Source of the DNA: Treponema sp.
GTDB taxonomy: Bacteria > Spirochaetota > Spirochaetia > Treponematales > Breznakiellaceae
Assembly: GCA_031276685.1 (NCBI GenBank)
Contig: JAISMQ010000073.1
Span: 1-5,602 of the forward strand
DNA: 5,602 nt
Direction of reading: 5' to 3'
Position 1 is the stretch's first letter. Every line of letters begins with the position of its first letter. Positions 1 through 5,057 of the stretch are shown in pieces. The position numbers and the translations under genes are program-made. The notes under the pieces were generated by a model. It worked only from the letters and a program-made list of their open reading frames with translations, was not told the origin of the DNA and searched no databases.

Positions 1-814
1 GGGCGGCAAACGGCAGTTGCTGCCGGAAATAAAAAAACACCTGCCCGGCGACATACAAAGCCGCGCCTACTACGAGCCGTTTATAGGGGCGGGCGCCGTT
101 TTCTTTGACCTGCGGCCCGGGAAGGCGGTAATTAGCGATGCTAACGCCCAACTGATGCTGACATACGAGGTAATACGGGAAAATGTCGAAGATCTTATCG
201 CGCTGCTCAAACTGCACCAGGATAAAAACTGCGAAGAATATTTTTACAAAATCAGGAATCTGGATCGGGACGCCGGGGAATTTGCAGCGCTGGGCCGCGC
301 CGAAAAAGCGGCCCGCCTGATATTTCTAAACAAGACCTGCTTTAACGGATTGTACCGCGTCAATTCACAGGGCTTTTTTAACGTGCCCTACGGGAAGCAC
401 AACAATCCCCTGATATGCGAAGAAGCGGCGCTGCGGCAGATCAGCCGCTACCTTAACGAACACGAAATCGGCATATCAAGCGGCGATTTTGAAAACGCCG
501 TTATGACGGCCGGAGGAAGTTCTTTTGTCTACTTTGACCCGCCCTACCACAGCCCCGGCAGCACCGGCTTTACAGGTTACCGGGCGGACGGTTTCGGCGA
601 AAAGGAGCAGGAACGCCTCCGGGATGTCGTGGTACGCATGACCGACCGGGGGGCCAAGTGCCTGCTGAGCAACGCCGACACGGAATTTATCCGCAGGCTG
701 TACGCTCATGAGCTTTTCGATATTGTACCCGTACAGGCCAGACGCTACATCAATTCGGATCCGGCCGGACGGGGCAGTGTCGGCGAAGTTTTAATAAAGA
801 ACTGGAAAGACTGA
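1..814 (+). CDS. dam: DNA adenine methyltransferase, Dam/DpnM (D12) family, 5' partial
   Basis: Transfers a methyl group from S-adenosylmethionine to the N6 of adenine in a short DNA site, probably GATC by family resemblance (inference). The frame is already open at base 2, where it reads GGKRQLLPEI. This is the conserved start-proximal GGK motif of the family, so the true start lies outside the window and the TTG at 17 is an internal Leu codon. About ten N-terminal residues are probably missing. Visible motifs are the AdoMet-binding YEPFIGAG (bases 71-94), the family block NKTCFNGLYRVN followed by FNVPYG, the catalytic DPPY (536-547), and the C-terminal ARRYINSDPAGRGSVGEVLI, typical of the Dam/DpnM branch. 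No restriction endonuclease gene follows, so it looks like a solitary methyltransferase, although the left neighbour is unseen. Two lines counted by hand were about 42% and 57% GC, lower than in the fucosidase and fab genes. Confidence 0.93.
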   Translation, partial: GGKRQLLPEIKKHLPGDIQSRAYYEPFIGAGAVFFDLRPGKAVISDANAQLMLTYEVIRENVEDLIALLKLHQDKNCEEYFYKIRNLDRDAGEFAALGRAEKAARLIFLNKTCFNGLYRVNSQGFFNVPYGKHNNPLICEEAALRQISRYLNEHEIGISSGDFENAVMTAGGSSFVYFDPPYHSPGSTGFTGYRADGFGEKEQERLRDVVVRMTDRGAKCLLSNADTEFIRRLYAHELFDIVPVQARRYINSDPAGRGSVGEVLIKNWKD

Positions 815-826
815 CGGGGCATACCA

Positions 827-853
827 GGGCCCCGCCTTGAGTCTCCGGGGCCC
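827..853 (+). other. Perfect 8-bp GC-rich stem-loop between methyltransferase and fucosidase genes
   Basis: GGGCCCCG (827-834) is the exact reverse complement of CGGGGCCC (846-853), with an 11-base loop. The left arm can pair instead with CGGGGC at 815-820, just after the methyltransferase stop, to give a 6-bp alternative hairpin (815-834). No T-run follows either hairpin, so a standard Rho-independent terminator is not supported. It may stabilise a 3' end or act as a switch (inference). Confidence 0.5.
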
Positions 854-865
854 GTGGCGTAAGAT
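837..865 (+). promoter_or_regulatory. Weak sigma70-type promoter candidate for the GH95 gene
   Basis: TTGAGT (837-842) and TAAGAT (860-865) each match the consensus at four of six positions and are separated by exactly 17 bases. Transcription would start near 872 and give a leader of about 15 bases that still contains the Shine-Dalgarno site. The -35 hexamer falls in the loop of the 827-853 hairpin. It is weak, and read-through from the upstream gene is the alternative. Confidence 0.3.
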
Positions 866-877
866 TGGGAAATTATT

Positions 878-881
878 GGAG
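878..881 (+). promoter_or_regulatory. Ribosome binding site of the GH95 gene
   Basis: GGAG lies five bases upstream of ATG 887. It fixes this start, which also places the family's N-terminal PVGNGR motif at the expected distance from the N-terminus. Confidence 0.75.
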
Positions 882-886
882 AACCT

Positions 887-3115
887 ATGAACACGCTGTT
901 TTACAAAACCCCTTCGACAATCGGATGGATGGAAGGGCTGCCGGTGGGCAACGGAAGGCTTGCGGCCATGTCCTGGCAGGACGGGGACGGGGATGTCCTT
1001 ACCATCAACCACGAATGGCTCTGGAGGGGGGTAAACAGGAACCGGAAGCCCGAGGATAACGCGGGGCAGCTGGAATTCGTGCGGTCCCTGCTAAAGAAGG
1101 GCGACTATTTCCGGGCCGGCCTGTTCGCGAATCTTTACTTTGCCGGCAACGGCGGCATATCGGCGGAAAAGGGCAGGGTCGATTCGTACCAGCCTGCGGC
1201 GGAACTGCGCTTCCAAAGCCGCAGGGCAAGCCCCTTTGTTTCGCGGTCGCTGGATATACGCCGGGGCATAGCCACGGTAGAACGGGGCCCGGTGACGGCC
1301 ACAGTTTTTGCCGACTGCGTATCGGGGCTTGTCTACGCATCGTGGAAATCCGGCGGCGTTCTGGAAGGCGAACTGGGCCTGTCAAGGCCGGAAGACTCAG
1401 GCGCCGGCACGCGGATAGAGGCATCCCCTGCGGCGATAACCCTGGACTGCGCGTTCCACGGGGGGATCAGCTACCGGCTTACCGCCGAAATTACCACAGA
1501 CGGTACGGTGGCCGTCGCGGCGGGAGGCCGCGTAAGCGTCTCCGGGGCCTCGTACCTGTGCTGCGCCGTCAACGTGGGGACTTCCGTCAAGGGCATTGAC
1601 GAGGAGCTGGGCCGGTACCGGGCGCTTGACGCTGCGGAGGCGGAACGGCGGCACGTTGAAAAATTCTCCGCCGTGATGGACCGCGTTGTTTTTGAGCTTG
1701 AGTCCCCGGCCGGTTCCGCGAATCTTTCCCTCCCGGTCGAGGAACGGGTGGCGCTGATGAAAAAGGGGGCCGCGGACAACGGCCTCTGCGCCCTGTACTA
1801 CCACTTCGGCAGGTACCTTCTGGTTTCATCCGCCATTTCCGGCGAACTGCCGCCGAACCTCCAGGGCAAGTGGAACGACAGGATCGATCCGTCCTGGGAC
1901 TGCGACTACCATTTCGACATCAACCTGCAGATGAACCACTGGCCGGCCGAACCCTGCAACATGGGCGAATGTGCCGACAAACTGCTGCGCTACGCCGAAA
2001 GCTTCTACGAAAGCGGCGCGGCGGCGGCAAAGAGCCTGTACGGGTGCCGGGGCATTTACCTTCCCATTCAAACCGATGCCTGGGGCGTTTCGACCCCGGA
2101 GTCCTTCGGCTGGGCCGTGTGGATCGGCGCGGCGCCCTGGATAGCCTGGCATTTCTGGCAGCGCTACGTCTATTCGGGGGATAAGGAATTCCTTAAAAAC
2201 AGGGCCTACCGTTTTTTCCGCGAAGTCGCCCGGTTTTACGAGGACTACCTGGTGGAAGACGAACAGGGCGTGTTTCAGATCATGCCGAGCCAGTCCCCCG
2301 AAAACACCTTCGCCGGGGCGGGCCACGCAAACCTTCCGGTAACGATCTGCGTTTCATCGGCTATGGACGTGCAACTGTGCTACGACGCGCTGGGTTACGC
2401 CATAGACGCGGCGGAGATCCTTGGCCTTGACGAGGAAAAAGTCGCGGCCTGGAAGGATATACGGCGGCGGCTTCCCCCCTTCGGGATTGGCAGTGACGGG
2501 AGGCTTCTGGAATGGAACGAGGAAAAAAAGGAACCTGAGCCCGGCCACCGCCACGTGTCCCACCTCTACGGCGTATACCCTTCCGAAATTTTCACCGCGG
2601 AAAAGCGGCCCGCCCACTACGAGGCCGCATTGAAAGCCCTGGAGTACCGCCTGGGCCACGGCGGCGGACATTCCGGCTGGAGCCGTTCCTGGGCCGCGGC
2701 CCTGATGGCCCGCTTCGGCAAAGCGGAGGGTTTTTACGAACACTACACCGCCCTGATCAAGGACTTCGCCACCATGACCCTCCTGGACACCCACCCCATG
2801 GGCGGCTGGACGCCGCCGGTATGCTTCCAGATCGACGGGAATTTCGGCGGCGTCGCGGCGGTAAACGAGGCCCTGGTCCGCTGCGTCGACGGGAAGATCC
2901 ACATTCTCCCGGCCCTGCCCAAAGCCTGGCCGGGCGGCGCGATAAAGGGGATTAAAACCCCCGGCGGCCACACCGTAGACATTGTGTGGAACCAGGGCAA
3001 GGCGGTTTCGGCGGACATTACCCTGGGCTTTTCGGGCGAGGCCCTGGTCCGCGTCAACGGCGGCGAACAGCGCCTCCGGGGGGACCCCGGCAGCAAGATA
3101 AGCGTCCGGGTGTAA
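887..3115 (+). CDS. Glycoside hydrolase family 95 protein, probable intracellular alpha-L-fucosidase
   Basis: Predicted to hydrolyse terminal alpha-L-fucose (possibly alpha-L-galactose, which some GH95 enzymes take) from oligosaccharides with inversion. The 742 residues are close to the usual family length. Seen in order: PVGNGR (19-24) opening the N-terminal beta-sandwich domain; INLQMNHWPAE (345-355), SPEN (470-473), GHRHVSHLYG (553-562) and GWSRSW (597-602) in the (alpha/alpha)6 barrel; FQIDGNFGG with Asp650; then a C-terminal beta region. By comparison with the Bifidobacterium bifidum enzyme AfcA, Glu472 should be the general acid, and Asn346 with Asp650 should position and activate the water. 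The residue matching AfcA Asn421 appears to be Asp344, an alignment done by eye. There is no signal peptide or membrane segment, so it should act in the cytosol on imported sugars, yet no transporter or fucose pathway gene is in view. Family assignment is firm; the exact substrate is not. Confidence 0.92.
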   Translation: MNTLFYKTPSTIGWMEGLPVGNGRLAAMSWQDGDGDVLTINHEWLWRGVNRNRKPEDNAGQLEFVRSLLKKGDYFRAGLFANLYFAGNGGISAEKGRVDSYQPAAELRFQSRRASPFVSRSLDIRRGIATVERGPVTATVFADCVSGLVYASWKSGGVLEGELGLSRPEDSGAGTRIEASPAAITLDCAFHGGISYRLTAEITTDGTVAVAAGGRVSVSGASYLCCAVNVGTSVKGIDEELGRYRALDAAEAERRHVEKFSAVMDRVVFELESPAGSANLSLPVEERVALMKKGAADNGLCALYYHFGRYLLVSSAISGELPPNLQGKWNDRIDPSWDCDYHFDINLQMNHWPAEPCNMGECADKLLRYAESFYESGAAAAKSLYGCRGIYLPIQTDAWGVSTPESFGWAVWIGAAPWIAWHFWQRYVYSGDKEFLKNRAYRFFREVARFYEDYLVEDEQGVFQIMPSQSPENTFAGAGHANLPVTICVSSAMDVQLCYDALGYAIDAAEILGLDEEKVAAWKDIRRRLPPFGIGSDGRLLEWNEEKKEPEPGHRHVSHLYGVYPSEIFTAEKRPAHYEAALKALEYRLGHGGGHSGWSRSWAAALMARFGKAEGFYEHYTALIKDFATMTLLDTHPMGGWTPPVCFQIDGNFGGVAAVNEALVRCVDGKIHILPALPKAWPGGAIKGIKTPGGHTVDIVWNQGKAVSADITLGFSGEALVRVNGGEQRLRGDPGSKISVRV

Positions 3116-3186
3116 GCCCCGGCCTGCGCCTTGAAGGGCTCTGCGGCATCGAGATCGCCATGCCCCCTCTAAGTTACGTGGTAGTA

Positions 3187-3215
3187 ATGGTGCGGAGCAT
3201 ACGGGCCGCTACCAT
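3187..3215. other. Bulged 9-bp stem-loop at the convergent junction
   Basis: ATGGTGCGG (3187-3195) pairs with CCGCTACCAT (3206-3215), leaving T3210 bulged and a 10-base loop. It overlaps the TAG stop of the minus-strand gene. No T-run lies on either side, so it is at best an imperfect 3'-end structure for the two converging transcripts. The rest of the 3116-3208 gap shows nothing else I can name. Confidence 0.25.
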
Positions 3216-3781
3216 TCATGCGGGTAATAGCTGCCCTTCGGCTCGGTAATGTTAAAGGTGTCGCCGGAGGGCTCAATCACATAAAAGCCCTTTTTCAGGG
3301 CGTAGATCTTGTCGCTGTCGCTAAAAACAACCCCCGCTATAGCGCCCAGGTATTTCCGTTTGTCCCCGTGCAGATCCGCGTGTTTACGCAAATTTTCCAT
3401 GCGCGCAACATGGTCGTTTATATCGTCAGTATTGGGTTTGGTTTTGATCTCGACAGCCATCACTTTGTCACCATTTTCCAGAAACGCATCGACTTCCGTA
3501 AATACGCTGTGTTCCCAATCCGCCAGCAGGGTACGATTAACTTCGGTAAAGGTAAAACCCAGTTCATCAAACTTCGCCACCAGGTTGGGGATGACCATGT
3601 ATTCAACCATTTCGCCAAAACGGTTGGTAATGGCCCCGACGCGCTTGTCTGTTTCCTTCATCTGCCGAGCAGTTTCTTTTATTTGTCTGTCGGTTTCCTT
3701 CAGTTGCGCGTTGGTGGCCTGTATTGCCGCCCAGACCTTCTCAAATGTCAGCCCCTCGCCTATCGTCTGCGTTGTCTCCAT
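3209..3781 (-). CDS. Coiled-coil protein with a PD-(D/E)XK nuclease-like domain (DUF3782-like), function unknown
   Basis: A 190-residue, probably cytosolic protein. The start at 3781 is chosen because AAGGAG (3788-3793) sits six bases upstream of its ATG; the open frame continues to 3838 but that start has no such support. Residues 18-50 form a predicted coiled coil containing three tandem heptads (LKETDRQ, IKETARQ, MKETDKR; 27-47). The following domain starts at NRFGEMVEYMVIPNL (53-67) and carries Asp98 in TEVDAF and Glu111-Ile-Lys113 in AVEIKTK, the acidic and E-x-K parts of a PD-(D/E)XK nuclease core. Glu60 could be the helix acidic residue of that fold. I recall similar proteins with variable heptad numbers in spirochetes and cyanobacteria, with no established role. 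It is convergent with the fucosidase gene and divergent from fabH, so it forms no operon here. Two lines counted were each 50% GC, lower than in its neighbours. A weak -10 candidate (TATATT, 3805-3800) lacks a good -35. Confidence 0.8.
   Translation of the reverse strand: METTQTIGEGLTFEKVWAAIQATNAQLKETDRQIKETARQMKETDKRVGAITNRFGEMVEYMVIPNLVAKFDELGFTFTEVNRTLLADWEHSVFTEVDAFLENGDKVMAVEIKTKPNTDDINDHVARMENLRKHADLHGDKRKYLGAIAGVVFSDSDKIYALKKGFYVIEPSGDTFNITEPKGSYYPHEW
3641..3703 (-). repeat. Three tandem 21-bp units encoding coiled-coil heptads
   Basis: Three consecutive 21-base units (3703-3683, 3682-3662, 3661-3641) encode LKETDRQ, IKETARQ and MKETDKR. The first and third are the most alike at DNA level; the middle one has drifted. 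The unit length equals one heptad, so gain or loss of a unit would lengthen or shorten the coiled coil without shifting the frame. Confidence 0.8.
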
Positions 3782-3787
3782 TTGACA

Positions 3788-3793
3788 CTCCTT
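3788..3793 (-). promoter_or_regulatory. Strong Shine-Dalgarno site that sets the start of the PD-(D/E)XK-like gene
   Basis: Read on the minus strand this is AAGGAG, six bases before the ATG whose first base is 3781. It decides the start against the 19-residue upstream extension. Confidence 0.8.
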
Positions 3794-3809
3794 ATGGCAA
3801 ATATAGCCC

Positions 3810-3829
3810 CTTTCCGTCAGCCCGGAAAG
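3810..3829. other. 7-bp inverted repeat in the divergent intergenic region
   Basis: CTTTCCG (3810-3816) and CGGAAAG (3823-3829) flank a 6-base spacer, upstream of the minus-strand gene. It could be an operator or a chance stem; a second GC-rich pairing (GCCCGG 3820-3825 with CCGGGC 3843-3848) overlaps it. No function is assigned. Confidence 0.3.
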
Positions 3830-3887
3830 CCTGGGCATAGGGCCGGGCCTGCAACCGGCGCGGATAACGCGGGTCTAACACTTAACC

Positions 3888-3915
3888 TTGACACTTTCGG
3901 GGAATTTGTTATAAT
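3888..3915 (+). promoter_or_regulatory. Perfect-consensus sigma70-type promoter for fabH
   Basis: TTGACA (3888-3893) and TATAAT (3910-3915) both match the consensus completely, with a 16-base spacer one base short of the optimum. Transcription should start near 3921-3923, giving a leader of about 40 bases to the fabH start at 3962. Its strength suits a fatty acid synthesis operon and makes a repressor site likely; see the inverted repeats over and after the -10 box. Confidence 0.85.
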
Positions 3916-3947
3916 AACAAGTATGACAAAATACAGTGATTTGTCAT
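3905..3947. promoter_or_regulatory. Operator-like array: two inverted repeats built from one heptamer
   Basis: The first dyad, TTGTTAT-A-ATAACAA (3906-3920), is a perfect 15-base palindrome centred on the -10 region. The second, ATGACAAA (3923-3930) with TTTGTCAT (3940-3947), is a perfect 8-base inverted repeat with a 9-base spacer, lying at the transcript start. All four arms are versions of ATRACAA or its complement TTGTYAT. A regulator bound here would block RNA polymerase, so repression of fabH-fabD is the simplest reading (inference). The second dyad could also fold in RNA just before the ribosome binding site. The site does not look like the FapR, FabT or FadR boxes as I remember them. 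Confidence 0.55.
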
Positions 3948-3949
3948 GC

Positions 3950-3955
3950 AAAGGA
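3950..3955 (+). promoter_or_regulatory. Ribosome binding site that selects the fabH start at 3962
   Basis: AAAGGA lies six bases before ATG 3962. In-frame ATGs also occur at 3923 (no such site; at about the transcription start) and 3968 (12 bases away, less favourable), so 3962 is preferred. Confidence 0.7.
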
Positions 3956-3961
3956 CGCGGC

Positions 3962-5008
3962 ATGGCCATGGAGATCAGGGGGACCGGAAAGGCGGTCCCC
4001 GTCCGCAGGGTAAGCAACGATGATTTGGCGGGGAAAATCGATACCAGTGACGAGTGGATCCGGTCCCACACGGGGATAGGGGCCCGGCATATTGCCGGCG
4101 AGGGGACGGCCTGCAGCGATCTGGCCCTGGAAGCGGCCCGGGAGGCGCTGGCGATGACGGCAGGCTGGGAAGGCGGGGACCGGGAAAACCGGGACCTGGC
4201 CGCCGCCGAGGCGGCGAAAAGCCTGGACCTTATCGTGCTGGCCACCGCCGGGCCGGATGTTTACGGCTGCCCCTCCACGGCCTGCCTGGTCCAGGACCGG
4301 CTGGGGGCCCGGCAGGCGGCGGCCATGGACATTACCGCAGGCTGTACGGGCTTTGTGTACGGCCGTGAGACCGCAGCCGGGCTTTTGCTGGCAGGGAAAA
4401 CGCGGAAACGGGCCCTGGTTATCGGATCGGAACTCCTGAGCAAGCTGACAAACTGGGATGACCGGGGCACCTGCGTACTTTTTGGGGACGGGGCCGGGGC
4501 CGTGGTGCTGGAGAAGACCGGCGCCCCTTCGGAGGGCCCCGGCCGGCGGGGGCTGGTGGGATCGGTCCTGGGGGCCGACGGTTCCGGGGCGGACCACCTG
4601 GTGATCCGCCGGGGCGGGACCCGGAACCCCTTCAAAGCCGGGGAAACCGTGGGGATCCCCCCCCACATCGAGATGAACGGCCAGGCGGTGTACAACTTCG
4701 CCGTCAAGGCATTTGCCGATACCTGCAGGCGGCTCCTGGCGGAGGACGGGATCGGCGTTGACGATGTGGCCCTTATCGTGCCCCACCAGGCCAACGCCCG
4801 GATTGTCCAGGCCGCCGCCAAACGGCTGGGAATCCCGGAGGAAAAATTCTTCCTCAATATCGGGGAATACGCCAACACCTCCGCGGCGTCGATCCCCATC
4901 GCCCTGGACGAGCTGAACCGGGCGGGCCGTCTGAAACAGGGGGATTTGGTGATGACCGTGGCCTTTGGCGGCGGCCTCCCCTTTGGGGGGAATCTCATCG
5001 TATGGTGA
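3962..5008 (+). CDS. fabH: Beta-ketoacyl-ACP synthase III
   Basis: Catalyses the first condensation of type II fatty acid synthesis in the cytosol: an acyl-CoA starter (acetyl-CoA or a branched one) plus malonyl-ACP gives a beta-ketoacyl-ACP. The 348 residues are about 30 more than E. coli FabH (317). The thiolase-fold catalytic triad is complete: Cys128 in TAGCTGF, His275 in PHQAN, Asn305 in YANTSAAS. Other landmarks are DTSDEWI near residues 27-33, FGDGAGAVVLE, and the C-terminal GGGLPFGG. Most of the extra length includes an Ala/Glu-rich loop at about 69-87, before LIVLAT, and Gly-rich additions around 195-235. A perfect promoter and operator-like repeats lie upstream, and fabD follows after 49 bases, so this is the first gene of a fab operon. 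An open frame continues upstream to 3218, but it lies opposite the minus-strand gene and has no FabH-like sequence. Starter preference cannot be told from sequence by eye. Confidence 0.95.
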   Translation: MAMEIRGTGKAVPVRRVSNDDLAGKIDTSDEWIRSHTGIGARHIAGEGTACSDLALEAAREALAMTAGWEGGDRENRDLAAAEAAKSLDLIVLATAGPDVYGCPSTACLVQDRLGARQAAAMDITAGCTGFVYGRETAAGLLLAGKTRKRALVIGSELLSKLTNWDDRGTCVLFGDGAGAVVLEKTGAPSEGPGRRGLVGSVLGADGSGADHLVIRRGGTRNPFKAGETVGIPPHIEMNGQAVYNFAVKAFADTCRRLLAEDGIGVDDVALIVPHQANARIVQAAAKRLGIPEEKFFLNIGEYANTSAASIPIALDELNRAGRLKQGDLVMTVAFGGGLPFGGNLIVW

Positions 5009-5013
5009 GCCAA

Positions 5014-5038
5014 TTCCAAAACTCGGTTAGTTTTGGGA
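5014..5038. other. Stem-loop in the fabH-fabD gap
   Basis: CCAAAACT (5016-5023) and AGTTTTGG (5029-5036) form a perfect 8-bp stem with a 5-base loop, extended by a G-U and a T-A pair to ten. It starts six bases after the fabH stop. What follows is GAAAGC rather than a T-run, so it is not a standard terminator. It may be an RNA processing or stabilising element, or a protein site within the operon (inference). Confidence 0.5.
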
Positions 5039-5057
5039 AAGCATCTGGTGTCAAATA

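Noticed and set aside
17..19. TTG as the start of the methyltransferase
   Set aside because: The frame is open to base 2 and already reads GGKRQ, a conserved motif near the family N-terminus, so the gene is cut by the window edge.
3641..3703. Tandem units as a CRISPR-like array
   Set aside because: The units are contiguous 21-bp coding heptads with no spacers.
3782..3838. 19-residue N-terminal extension of the minus-strand protein
   Set aside because: The AAGGAG site is placed correctly for the ATG at 3781, and no comparable site supports 3838.
3218..3961. Open frame running upstream of fabH that would give a 596-residue protein
   Set aside because: The added N-terminal part lies opposite the PD-(D/E)XK-like gene, has no FabH-like sequence, and the promoter and ribosome site lie downstream of it.
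4657..4664. Run of eight C bases inside fabH as a possible phase-variation or frameshift site
   Set aside because: The frame is intact through it and the downstream motifs His275 and Asn305 are correct. A run of this length is not unusual in GC-rich DNA.
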